A stretch of 64,000 nt of DNA, taken from NCBI GenBank assembly GCA_963790525.1, contig CAWBOV010000002.1, positions 434,001-498,000 on the forward strand. Direction: 5' to 3'. Under the pieces are notes generated by a model. It saw nothing but the letters and a program-made list of their open reading frames with translations. It did no database searches and was not told the origin of the DNA. Source of the DNA: CAWBOV01 sp963790525. Its GTDB lineage: Bacteria > Actinomycetota > Actinomycetes > Mycobacteriales > Jatrophihabitantaceae. Shown here one piece after another: positions 46,806-54,996 of this stretch; positions within the stretch are counted from its first letter, which is position 1, and every line of letters starts with the position of its first letter. The position numbers and the translations under genes were made by a program.

Positions 46806-46848
46806 GTCGGCGGCCGGGCAGGTCCGCGCCTTGTCAGGTCCGCGCCGG

Positions 46849-48316
46849 TCAGGTCTGCGCCTGCCTGGCCCGCGTCACCGAGAGCGGCTCGGCGATGTCC
46901 TCCAGCGACTGCCGCTCGGCGTCGATCGCCAGGAACCACGAGACCACGCCGCCGACCACCATCACACCGGCCCCGATGAAGTACCCGATCGCGAGCGGGT
47001 ACCGATCGGGGTGGGCGTTGTTCTGGCCGCCGATCAGGTGCCCGTAGATGCTCGGGGCGATCGCCCCGAAGATCTGCGCGATCGAGAAGAAGAACGAGAT
47101 CGCCTGCCCGCGCAGCTCGAGCGGGAAGATCTCGCTCACCGTCAGGTAGGCCGACGAGGCACCCGCGGACGCGAAGAAGAAGATCACGCACCACAGCGCC
47201 GTCTGTGTCTGGGCGTTGAGCGACCCGGTCCGGAACAGCTCCGCCGATACCGCCAGCAGGACGCCCGAGGTCAGGTACGTCAAGGCGATCATCCGCCGCC
47301 GGCCGACGGTGTCGAACAACGGCCCGAGCACGAGGGGCCCGACGAGGTTGCCGATCGCGAACGGGATGAAGTAGTACGCCGTGCCGCTCTTGGAGACGCC
47401 GAAGAAGTGCTGCAGCACCAGCGCGTAGGTGAAGAAGATCGCGTTGTAGAGGAAGGCCTGGGTGGCCATCATCGTGAAGCCGAGGACCGTCCGGCGCGGG
47501 TACTGCTTCAGGAAGATCCGGGCGAGCTCGGGGTAGGGGATCCACTTCTGCGGCACGACGTCGATGGCTTTCGACTCGTCGACCTCGCTGATCTTCCCGC
47601 CCTCGTCGCGGACGCGTCTCTCGATGTCGTCGACCGTCCGCTCGGCCTCCTCCTCGTAGCCGTGGGTCATCTGCCAGCGCGGGCTCTCCGGGATGTGCCG
47701 CCGCAGGCCGATGATCGCCAGCCCGATGAGCGGGCCGATGAAGAAGCCCAGCCGCCAGCCGAGCCCGCTCGGCACGTGGTCGGAGAGCAGGTACAGGTTC
47801 GCGCCGGCGCCCAGCGCGGCACCGGCCCAGTACGTGCCGTTGATCGCGATGTCGACGCGGCCGCGGTAGTGCGACGGGATCAGCTCGTCGATCGCGGAGT
47901 TGATCGCGCTGTACTCGCCGCCGATCCCCGTGCCGGCGATGAACCGGAAGACAGCCAAGGACCAGAAGTCCCAGCGAGAACCCCGCCAGCCCGCTCCCGA
48001 CGAGGTAGATCGCCAGCGTCAGCATGAAGATCTTGCGCCGGCCGATGCGGTCGGTGATGCGCCCGAAGACGAGGGCACCGACGACCTCTCCGGCGAGGTA
48101 CACCGACCCCAACGAGCCCACGTCGGCGTTGCTCAGCCCCAGATCGTCCTTGAACCCGGCCATCGAGACGATCTGGATCTCCAGGCCGTCGAGGATCCAC
48201 GAGACGCCGAGTCCGACGATGATCATCCAGTGGAACCGCACCCACGGCAGGCGGTCCATGCGGGCCGGGACCAGGCTCTGGACGGGTTCGTTCCGGGTGT
48301 GCTCAACCGCCGTCAT
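46849..48316 (-). pseudogene. MFS transporter interrupted by one frameshift
   Basis: With the frame restored this is a transporter of about 488 aa of the metabolite:H+ symporter type (NiaP/sugar-porter-like). The N-terminal part has FHWMIIVGLGVSWILDGLEIQ and FGRITDRIGRRKIFML; the C-terminal part starts FRFIAGTGIGGEYSAINSAIDEL and includes IPESPRW, FDTVGRRRMIAL and VSEIFPLELRGQAISFFFS. The two parts lie in different frames that meet at about 47974, where one extra base in TTCTCGCTGGGAC would, if removed, give FSWDFWSLAVFRF. ATG 48316 has GGGAG about nine bases upstream. Either a very recent mutation or a sequence error. Confidence 0.85.
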
Positions 48317-48413
48317 ACGAGGATCTCCCTTGCTGGGAAGAGATCCGCCGCGGTTTCGACGGGGCAACGCGACGACCCTACGCCGGACCCGCGATCGGTT
48401 CTAGGCTGCTGAG

Positions 48414-48869
48414 GTGCCCAACATCCGGCTCGAGACGGTGATCGATGCCGTCCCGGACGACTGCTTCCTGCTGTCGTTGTCGGTCGACGCCCACACCGCG
48501 TCCATGGGCTCGGGCGAGCGGATCGTCGGCGGCGTGACCAGCGGTGTGATGGGGCTCGGTGACACCGTGACCTGGCGGGCGCGTCACTTCGGGATCGCGT
48601 TCCGGATGACGTCGCTCATCACCGTCTACGAGCGCCCCAGCCACTTCGTCGACGAGCAGCAGAGCGGCCCGTTCCGGCGCTGGTGGCACGAGCACACGTT
48701 CACACCGTCCCTGGGCGGGGGGACGCTGATGGTCGACCGGGTCGAGTACGAGGCGCCGCTGGGCAGGCTCGGCGACCTGGCCGAGTCCCTCGTCCTGCGC
48801 CGGTACATGCCCCACCTCCTGCGGCGGCGCAACGACTGGCTCAAGGCCGCCCTCGAGTCCGACGCCTGA
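48414..48869 (+). CDS. SRPBCC (polyketide cyclase-like) family protein
   Basis: A 151-aa START-fold protein. It begins RLETVIDAVPDDCFLLSLSVDAHTASM and has the central TWRARHFGIAFRMTSLITVYERPSHFVDEQQSGPFRRWWHEHTF and a C-terminal helix RLGDLAESLVLRRYMPHLLRRRNDWL. This pattern belongs to cell-division-inhibitor-labelled or CoxG-like SRPBCC proteins that bind hydrophobic ligands. GTG 48414 is the start. It is divergent from the frameshifted MFS gene and convergent with the next gene. Confidence 0.85.
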   Translation: MPNIRLETVIDAVPDDCFLLSLSVDAHTASMGSGERIVGGVTSGVMGLGDTVTWRARHFGIAFRMTSLITVYERPSHFVDEQQSGPFRRWWHEHTFTPSLGGGTLMVDRVEYEAPLGRLGDLAESLVLRRYMPHLLRRRNDWLKAALESDA

Positions 48870-48879
48870 CGGGGGCCGG

Positions 48880-49497
48880 TCAGGCGAGCTGGACGGTGGG
48901 GTCGGCGGCGAGCGCCGTGAGCGCGGCCGTCGGCGGGGTGCCACCGGCCGGGACGTGCGCGGTGACGGCGACGCTGCATCCCGGCTTTCCCGGGACGACG
49001 ACCGTGCCGGCCTGCGCCGCCCGCGACGGAACCGCGGCGCCCCCGGGGATGCACTGGGCCACCACGCTCACCTGGACACCCCCGCTCAGGAGCGCCAGCG
49101 CCGTGCTGCGGACGTCGGTCCCGTCGGGTAGCTGGACCGACCCGCCGGAGTCGATCACTGCGTCGGGGAACCGGCGCCGGATGGCGCGGGTCAACGCCGT
49201 GCTCGGCTGGGCGGTGATCGAGCACACCTGCGTCACCGGGCACCCGCTCGCGTCGACAGAGGCGGCGGTCTGCGCGGGCGTGCGGACGACCGTGGTGACC
49301 GTGCGCGACGCGTGGTGCCAGGACAGCACGGCCCCGCACAGCGCGGCGCAGGTCAGCAGCACGGCGAGCACGACGAGCCCCCGCGACAGCCCCTGGGCCT
49401 CGCCCGGCGGCTCCTCGGGGAACGCCGGCAACGGCCCTCGGGGAGCCGTACCGGGCGCTTCGTCGTCGGCGTCGAAGACGTCGATCCCGTCGCTCAT
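48880..49497 (-). CDS. Single-pass membrane protein with extracytoplasmic Cys-patterned domain (paralogue A)
   Basis: A 205-aa protein I cannot assign. A Pro/Glu/Asp-rich cytoplasmic N-terminus (about 37 aa) leads to one membrane segment (GLVVLAVLLTCAALCGAVLSW). The outer domain (about 140 aa) has SGCPVTQVCSITAQPSTALTRAIRRRFPDA, a central VSVVAQCIPGG and PGKPGCSVAVTAHVP: four Cys likely forming disulfides. The neighbour upstream (49511-50194) has the same layout and Cys spacing, so they are paralogues. It is the third gene of a three-gene unit, 13 bases after the previous stop. ATG 49497 chosen. Function unknown. Confidence 0.75.
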   Translation of the reverse strand: MSDGIDVFDADDEAPGTAPRGPLPAFPEEPPGEAQGLSRGLVVLAVLLTCAALCGAVLSWHHASRTVTTVVRTPAQTAASVDASGCPVTQVCSITAQPSTALTRAIRRRFPDAVIDSGGSVQLPDGTDVRSTALALLSGGVQVSVVAQCIPGGAAVPSRAAQAGTVVVPGKPGCSVAVTAHVPAGGTPPTAALTALAADPTVQLA

Positions 49498-49510
49498 CCC
49501 GTCGCCGCTG

Positions 49511-50194
49511 TCATGACGACGCCACCTGGCTCGTGCGGTCGGAGGCCAGGAGCTCTGCGCTGCCCAGGAAGTCGAACCCCGACCCCGGCGAGTCGATCTC
49601 GATCGCCAGACTGCAACCGGTGCGGCCAGGCTGCACGACGGTGAGGCGCCGCGAGTTGATCAGGTTGTTGCCGGCCAGGTCGACCGCGCTCACCGCCGCG
49701 GTGAAGAAGCGGGTCGGCGCCGCCTGCCCGTGCGGCACGCACTGCGACGTCACGGCCAGGGAGATCCCGCTCACCGTGGCGAGGATCGTCACCCGGTAGC
49801 GCCTGCCGGTGGCGGAGTCGGTGGTGACGGTGCCCGACCGCACCCGGACCGCGCCGAAGTCACGGAAGTCCCTCGTCATCGCCGTCCTGAGCACGGCATC
49901 GATCGTCGCCGCGGTCGAGCAGGTCGCGGTGACGGGGCAGCCGAGGGCGTCGACCGTCGCCGGAGGTGCGGTCGCCGGGGCGACCACGAGCGTCCGGGTG
50001 CGCCGATGCGGCTGGGTGGCAGAGGCGAGCAGCCCGGCGACCGCTGCGGCGACGGCCATGGTCGCCGCCGCTCCGGCCAGCCAGCGGTTGGCCCGCGACG
50101 TCGCCCCCCACTGGCGCCGCAGCGAGACCGCGCCGCCGGTGGACACGATGTCCTCGGCCGGTTCGTCGGGAGCGGGGTCGACGGGCATCTGCAC
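49511..50194 (-). CDS. Single-pass membrane protein with extracytoplasmic Cys-patterned domain (paralogue B)
   Basis: A 227-aa relative of the downstream gene. After a short cytoplasmic part, one membrane segment (WLAGAAATMAVAAAVAGLLA) precedes an outer domain with LGCPVTATCSTAATIDAVLRTAMTRDFRDFGAVRVRSG, a VTSQCVPHGQAAPTRF core and VQPGRTGCSLAIEIDSPGSG. The shared pattern is GCPVTxxCS - SQCxPxG - PGxxGCS. GTG 50194 or ATG 50188 may be the start. It lies 15 bases after the end of the polytopic membrane protein gene. I recognise no known family; an envelope complex of the three products is an inference. Confidence 0.75.
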   Translation of the reverse strand: MQMPVDPAPDEPAEDIVSTGGAVSLRRQWGATSRANRWLAGAAATMAVAAAVAGLLASATQPHRRTRTLVVAPATAPPATVDALGCPVTATCSTAATIDAVLRTAMTRDFRDFGAVRVRSGTVTTDSATGRRYRVTILATVSGISLAVTSQCVPHGQAAPTRFFTAAVSAVDLAGNNLINSRRLTVVQPGRTGCSLAIEIDSPGSGFDFLGSAELLASDRTSQVASS

Positions 50195-50209
50195 ATCATC
50201 GCCCCCCGG

Positions 50210-51360
50210 TCAGTCCTCCGGCAGTGGCTCCGGTGCGATGTCGGCGCGCTTCGGGCGGATCACGCGGGTGCCGTCGATGTCGTCGTAGCTGCGGTTGCGG
50301 ACCCGCACCCGGGGCAGGTGCGCCAGGTTGCCGTCGCGCGGGCCGGTCCACTCCAGCGGCGGGGCCTGGACGGTGCGCGCGAGCCGGTAGGCCTGCGGCT
50401 CCCAGTTCACCCGCCACCCGCGGAAGTCCCGGTAGGCGCGTTCGGGACCGGTCTCGCGGGGAAGCCGATGTCGTCGAGCAGCGTCCACGCCTCGAGGAAC
50501 TGCTCGTAGGAGACGTCGATCGGGTCGGTCGGCAGCGGATCGTCCACCACGGGGAAGCGGAGCGCGCGGCTGATCGCGTTGAGCGTCGACGTCCCGCCCG
50601 TGATCACCAGGCGGGCCGAACCCGGGGCCGTGCTCGGCGCCCGGGCCAGCTGGATCGCCGCCGCGTCCATGACCGCGATCATGCTGGTGATCCAGCTGCG
50701 GCGGGGATCCGGGGACCGGAACTGCACCAGGATGGGGTACGAGCTGTGGCTCTCGGCGATGTCGGCCATCAGCCGTTCCCAGTCCTGGTAGAGCCGGCTC
50801 AGCTGCTCGCGCAGTCCGGACCACTGGTAGCGCAGCAGGATCGTCGGTCCCCACGCCAGGTTGCCGCCGCGCCCGGCCAGCAGACTCACCTCGGTCTCGC
50901 GCCGGTTGAACGCGCCGTACAGCGTCGGCAGGTACCCGATGAGCAGGGCGATCAGCAGCGGTCCGCTGCCCGCGGCGACGAAGGCCAGGGCGGTCGGCGC
51001 GCCACCGGCGGGTGCGGAGAAGCCGAGGGTGAACAGGCTCGACCCGGATTCCCGCAGCGCCGTGTGCAGACCGAGGTGGCCGAATCCGAAGAACGCCAGC
51101 CCGTAGCCGAACCAGAACAGCACCAGCCAGAACGGGACCAGTGAGATGAGCAGGATCGACGCCACCGGTGCCAGCAGCCGGTCCCGGGCCTCGTAGGGCA
51201 GGCGCCGCGCGACCAGGTCGACCGGTGCGCGGACGGCACTGATCCAGGCCGTGTACAGGAGGAGGCTGCGGGCCGGGCGCGCGACCACGAGGGTCAGGAC
51301 GGCCACCCGCCACACCATGACGACGAGCACGACACCGGCGGCGGCGACAACGAGGTCCAC
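50210..51360 (-). pseudogene. Polytopic membrane protein of unknown function, one frameshift
   Basis: With the frame restored, the product is about 383 aa. Residues 1-155 hold about four membrane segments (DLVVAAAGVVLVVMVWRVAVL, ASILLISLVPFWLVLFWFGY and others). A cytoplasmic domain of about 200 residues follows, including YQWSGLREQLSRLYQDWERLMADIAESHSSYPILVQFRSPDPRRSWITSMIAVMDAAAIQL. The frame breaks in the G4 run 50458-50461, where one missing base switches FPARPVPN to FPRETGPERAYRDFRGWRVNW. The continued frame ends RVIRPKRADIAPEPLPED. It is the first gene of a three-gene unit with the two Cys-patterned paralogues. Start GTG 51360 lacks a clear ribosome site. Family not recognised. Confidence 0.75.
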
Positions 51361-51399
51361 GACCGCACACTGTAGGGCCGCGGTGGAGCGCTCAGCCCG

Positions 51400-52017
51400 T
51401 CACGCCACCCGCGCGATCGTCAGGACCGCCGCCACCCCGGAACCGGTGATCGAGAGCTCGCCGACGTCCCCGCCCTCGCCGTTCCCGCCTTCCCTGGCGC
51501 AGAGCAGCGCGTCGTGGCGCTGCAACTCCACCTGCGCGTGAACGGAAGCGACCGCGGCGTGGCCGTACAGCAGCAGCACCAGGACCTGGTCGCCGCCGAT
51601 CGCGACGGTGTGCGGTTCGGTGACCGGCTCTCCGTCCGGATCGCTCCGGGTGAGGTGGACGATGTCGACGGCGCCGGTCACCCGGCCGCGGCGGGTGATC
51701 AGGTTGAGGTCCTCGGTCGCGCCCGCCGGGAGCGTGGCCGAGGTCGTCGCGTCGCCGCTGAACGCGAACGGGACGAGCCGTTCGAGCGCGGTGACGGTCC
51801 CGTCCACCGTCAGCACCATGCCGCCGCCACCGATGAGAGTCAGCACCCGGTCGGCGCCGGGGAACTCGGAGAACGGCCCGCCGGCGGTGACGTCGGCGAT
51901 GCTCACCCGCCAGTCGTAGTCCTCGCCGTCCGGCCGGCGCAGGACCTCGGTGGTCTCGCCACCGCCGTTGCGCCACGGCATCCGCCGATGATCGCCCGCC
52001 CGCAGCACCTGCCACAT
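51400..52017 (-). CDS. HutD/Ves family protein
   Basis: A 205-aa cupin-like protein. It starts WQVLRAGDHRRMPWRNGGGETTEVLRRP and continues with YDWRVSIADVTAGGPFSEFPGADRVLTLIGGGGMVLT, both strong HutD/Ves signatures. HutD is thought to tune histidine utilisation; Ves is an uncharacterised environmentally regulated protein. No hut genes are near. ATG 52017 chosen. It is divergent from the MarR gene with a palindrome between, so it may be MarR-regulated. Confidence 0.88.
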   Translation of the reverse strand: MWQVLRAGDHRRMPWRNGGGETTEVLRRPDGEDYDWRVSIADVTAGGPFSEFPGADRVLTLIGGGGMVLTVDGTVTALERLVPFAFSGDATTSATLPAGATEDLNLITRRGRVTGAVDIVHLTRSDPDGEPVTEPHTVAIGGDQVLVLLLYGHAAVASVHAQVELQRHDALLCAREGGNGEGGDVGELSITGSGVAAVLTIARVA

Positions 52018-52053
52018 GGCCGCGACCCTAGCGGGCGACCGCGTCCCTCGAAA

Positions 52054-52069
52054 TTGCTTCGTCAATCAA
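52054..52069. promoter_or_regulatory. MarR-type operator between hutD-like and marR genes
   Basis: TTGCTTCGTCAATCAA reads TTGNTTNNNNAANCAA on both strands, the usual MarR half-site pair. It lies 14 bases before the MarR ATG and 36 bases from the HutD-family start. Confidence 0.65.
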
Positions 52070-52083
52070 GTACTGTCGACGGC

Positions 52084-52542
52084 ATGGGTGACACACGCGT
52101 CGACACACCGCTCACCGAGCGTGAGCAGGCCGTGTGGCGCGCCTTCGCCCGAGCCGCGATCGTGGTGCCGCGCGTGCTGGAGAACGAACTGATCGCCGAG
52201 CAGAACCTGACGGTCAGCGAGTACCGCGCGCTGGTGCACCTGTCCGAGGCGCCCGGCCACCGGCTGCGGATGAGTGACCTCGCCGACCGGTCGGACCTGT
52301 CCCTGAGCGGCATGACGCGCATCGTCAGCCGGCTCGCGTCCGAGGGCCTGGTGCTGCGCGCCCGGTGCACCGAGGACGCGCGCGGCGCGTTCGCCGTCCT
52401 CACCGACGCGGGCGTGGCGCGGCTGGCCGAGGCCTACCCGAGCCATGTCGCGGGGGTGCGCCGGCACGTGCTCGACCACCTCGACGGCATCGACCTCGAG
52501 GCGCTCACCTGCGCCCTCTCCCGTTTCGGCGTCGAGCCGTGA
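52084..52542 (+). CDS. MarR family transcriptional regulator
   Basis: A 152-aa winged-helix regulator: TEREQAVWRAFARAAIVVPRVLENELIAEQNLTVSEYRALVHLSEAPGHRLRMSDLADRSDLSLSGMTRIVSRLASEGLVLRARC, followed by the wing and dimer helices. ATG 52084 lies just after an operator-like palindrome. Its stop overlaps the GTGA start of the next frame, so the two are translationally coupled. Confidence 0.93.
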   Translation: MGDTRVDTPLTEREQAVWRAFARAAIVVPRVLENELIAEQNLTVSEYRALVHLSEAPGHRLRMSDLADRSDLSLSGMTRIVSRLASEGLVLRARCTEDARGAFAVLTDAGVARLAEAYPSHVAGVRRHVLDHLDGIDLEALTCALSRFGVEP

Positions 52543-53630
52543 TCGACGAGCGGGACGTGCTGTCGCTGTCCCCGGACGAGCGGCACCGGCTGCAGCAGAT
52601 CCTCCGTGAGGCGGAGGCACCGATGCTGCCGCCCGTGGGCCGGGCGGCGGCCCGCCGGGCCGCACTGCTGACGCTGCTGGTCACCTCGGTCGCGGCCCTG
52701 CTCGGGTGGATCGTGGTGCTCGGCGCGTCGCTGCCGTCGACGAGCGTCACCCACGGCTGGCGGGTGTCCTGGGTGGGGCTGGACATCGCCGAGGCGATCG
52801 CGCTCACGATCAGTGCGTGGGCGGCCTGGCGGGCACGGCACCTGCTCATCCCCGCCGCGCTGATCACCGGCACGCTGCTCCTGTGCGATGCGTGGTTCGA
52901 CGTCGTGCTGTCCTGGAACACCAGCGGCTGGCTGGTGAGCGTGCTCTCGGCGGCGTTCGTCGAGCTGCCGATGGCCGCCGTCCTGTGGTGGGTCGCCTTC
53001 CGGCTGGTCCGCTACTCGCTCCTGCAGACCCTCGCCCGGCTGGGCGTCGAGGGTCCGGCGCCGCGCCTGCGCGACCTGCCCCTGTTCGGCCCGATCGACT
53101 CCGTCGCCGCCCGGGTCCGGCCGGGTGCGCCCGCCCGCAGGAATCGTTCCGCGGTCACCCGCCGCAGGACATCCGTCCCTGCTGATCGCAGGCCCGCGCG
53201 ATCAGGCCAGCGGTGCCGGGTGGGTCGTCCCGGTGGCGACGACCTCGTCGGGAGTGGCGTACTTCCCGGCCCGGGTGAGCTGGATCGCCGCGGCCCCCAT
53301 CAGCACGAACAGCGCGACGAGCCCGGGCCCGGAGATCGGGCCGTGCTTGATGTGCTCGTCGTAGACGACCACCCCGATGGCGATGCTCAGCAACGGGTCG
53401 ACGGTGGCGATCGCGGGGAGGCTGGCCGTCAGCGGGCCGGCCCGGAAGGCGATCTGGTTCAGCAGCAGGCCGGTCACCCCGAGCACGATCACGGCGTAGA
53501 GCTGCCAGCTGGTGAACAGCGCTTCGGGGCCGCGGAGGGCCACGTTCGTGACGGCCTTGAGTACGGCCGCGGAGGCGGCGTAGGTGACGCCGACGGCGAT
53601 GCCGAGCAGGGCCGCCGAGCGCCCGCCTGA
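52539..53630 (+). CDS. Membrane protein of unknown function (3' end uncertain)
   Basis: The first 200 residues (GTG 52539 overlapping the MarR stop) look genuine: a helical cytoplasmic start (DERDVLSLSPDERHRLQQILREAEAPMLPP) and four membrane segments, with WAAWRARHLLIPAALITGTLLLCDAWFDVVLSW. After about 53150, coding character is lost, yet no stop comes until 53630, deep in antisense to the well-supported DMT gene (ending 53202). A one-base change would bring in the TGA at 53183, giving about 214 aa. So the listed end is probably wrong. Function unknown; coupling to MarR suggests a regulated transporter or enzyme partner. Confidence 0.55.
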   Translation: MIDERDVLSLSPDERHRLQQILREAEAPMLPPVGRAAARRAALLTLLVTSVAALLGWIVVLGASLPSTSVTHGWRVSWVGLDIAEAIALTISAWAAWRARHLLIPAALITGTLLLCDAWFDVVLSWNTSGWLVSVLSAAFVELPMAAVLWWVAFRLVRYSLLQTLARLGVEGPAPRLRDLPLFGPIDSVAARVRPGAPARRNRSAVTRRRTSVPADRRPARSGQRCRVGRPGGDDLVGSGVLPGPGELDRRGPHQHEQRDEPGPGDRAVLDVLVVDDHPDGDAQQRVDGGDRGEAGRQRAGPEGDLVQQQAGHPEHDHGVELPAGEQRFGAAEGHVRDGLEYGRGGGVGDADGDAEQGRRAPA

Positions 53631-54122
53631 GCGCTGCCGCCGGCCGAGGGCCACGCAGACGCCCGCGAGGACGAAGCCGATGACGGCCGCCGCGACGGCC
53701 GGACCGTGGTACGCACCGTGCGGATGGTCCGGGTTGGTCGTCCCGGACACGAGCAGGAAGCCGGCGAGGGCGATCGTCAGGACGATGCCCCACACGATCT
53801 CGCTCCGGCTGGCGTCGTGCCGGCTGCGCTGGCGCAGGATCAGCGCGAACAGCAGCCCGGTGACGAGCACGGGCTGGACGACCGCCAGCGGGCCGAAGTG
53901 GAGCGCGACGATCTGCAGCGACAGCCCGAGGACGTCGGCCACGATGCCGCCGAGCCACAGCGGGTGCTTCAGGGTGTCGCGGATGAACCGGATCAGCGCC
54001 CCGGACCGAGCACCGTGCTCGTCGGCGAGCTGGGTGGCGCTGGCGTGCTTGAGGGAGGTCGACAGGGCGAAGGCGAACGCCGAGCAGAGGCTCACCGCGA
54101 TCACGAGACCTTCGTTCGTCAC
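53202..54122 (-). CDS. DMT family transporter
   Basis: A 306-aa membrane protein with nine to ten segments of the EamA/NIPA type common in actinobacteria. It starts VTNEGLVIAVSLCSAFAFALSTSLKHASATQL and contains FGPLAVVQPVLVTGLLFALIL and AFRAGPLTASLPAIATVDPLLSIAIGVVVYDEHI. GTG 54122 has GGGGGAGG upstream at good spacing. It lies downstream of the PIG-L gene on the same strand. Substrate unknown (metal ions for NIPA relatives, metabolites for others). Confidence 0.9.
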   Translation of the reverse strand: MTNEGLVIAVSLCSAFAFALSTSLKHASATQLADEHGARSGALIRFIRDTLKHPLWLGGIVADVLGLSLQIVALHFGPLAVVQPVLVTGLLFALILRQRSRHDASRSEIVWGIVLTIALAGFLLVSGTTNPDHPHGAYHGPAVAAAVIGFVLAGVCVALGRRQRSGGRSAALLGIAVGVTYAASAAVLKAVTNVALRGPEALFTSWQLYAVIVLGVTGLLLNQIAFRAGPLTASLPAIATVDPLLSIAIGVVVYDEHIKHGPISGPGLVALFVLMGAAAIQLTRAGKYATPDEVVATGTTHPAPLA

Positions 54123-54173
54123 CGTTCCACCTCCCCCTCTCGCTGCTGCCCGTGCCCCCGTCGGGAGGGCAGG

Positions 54174-54992
54174 TCAGGCCTGTCCGCGCAGGGTCGCGAA
54201 GACGTCGTCGAGCCGGCGTCGCGACGGCGTACGGCCGTGCTCGACGTACCACTCGTGCCCGAACACGCGCCGGTACAGCGGTCCCGGCAGGCGCAGGCAG
54301 AAGGCCAGGGTGCGATCGCCGGAGTCTGCTGCGGCCTGCGTCGCATGTGCCTGCATCGCTGCCCGTTTCTGACCCGTATAGCGGCGCACGTCGACCCTGT
54401 GTGTCACGACGTCCGATGAACTGTAGGCCCTGCGGAAGCGCTCGGGCGAGAAGTCGGGCGGCATCCGGCGCGTCCAGGACAGCACCCGGAGGGCGCGGAT
54501 CAGCGGGCGCCGGTCGATCGTGGCCTCCAGCACCACCGGCGTCCCGGCCAGCGCCGCCGCCCGCACGCCGACGTCGTGGACGCGGATGTGGTCGCCGTGG
54601 CCGTAGCCGCCGGCGGGGTCGTAGATGGTGAGCGCGTCCGCGGACTCCTCGACGAGCACGCGAGCCAGGCGCTCGGCTGCCTCGTCGAGGTCGGCCGTGG
54701 TGAAGGCTTTCGGATGGCCGGTGGGCGCGTCGGGCATCCCCGAGTCGGCGTAGCCGAGCAGCACCACCCGCGCGCAGCCGAGCGCGGCGGCGGAGCGTTC
54801 CAGTTCGGCCGTCCGCGTGGCGCCCAGCGGGGCGGCTCCGGCGAGGGTCTGCGAGGTGAGCCCCGCCTCGCCCGCGGTGGCGACGACGAGGACGACGCGG
54901 TGCCCTTCGGCGGTCAGGCGGGCGAGCGTCCCGGCGGTGAGGAGGGCTTCGTCGTCGGGATGGGCGTGGAAGGACACCAGCGTGAACGGCAC
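54174..54992 (-). CDS. PIG-L family deacetylase
   Basis: A 272-aa zinc amidohydrolase of the LmbE/PIG-L family. The metal site is FHAHPDDEALLTAGT and GYGHGDHIRVHDVG. Members remove acetyl groups from GlcNAc in glycolipids and small thiols (MshB, Bca, PIG-L itself). GTG 54992 lies four bases after the GT4 stop, so the pair is translationally coupled. With the PAP2 protein upstream it suggests a glycolipid pathway with a GlcNAc to GlcN step. It is not clearly MshB by sequence. Confidence 0.92.
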   Translation of the reverse strand: MPFTLVSFHAHPDDEALLTAGTLARLTAEGHRVVLVVATAGEAGLTSQTLAGAAPLGATRTAELERSAAALGCARVVLLGYADSGMPDAPTGHPKAFTTADLDEAAERLARVLVEESADALTIYDPAGGYGHGDHIRVHDVGVRAAALAGTPVVLEATIDRRPLIRALRVLSWTRRMPPDFSPERFRRAYSSSDVVTHRVDVRRYTGQKRAAMQAHATQAAADSGDRTLAFCLRLPGPLYRRVFGHEWYVEHGRTPSRRRLDDVFATLRGQA

Positions 54993-54996
54993 CCGC

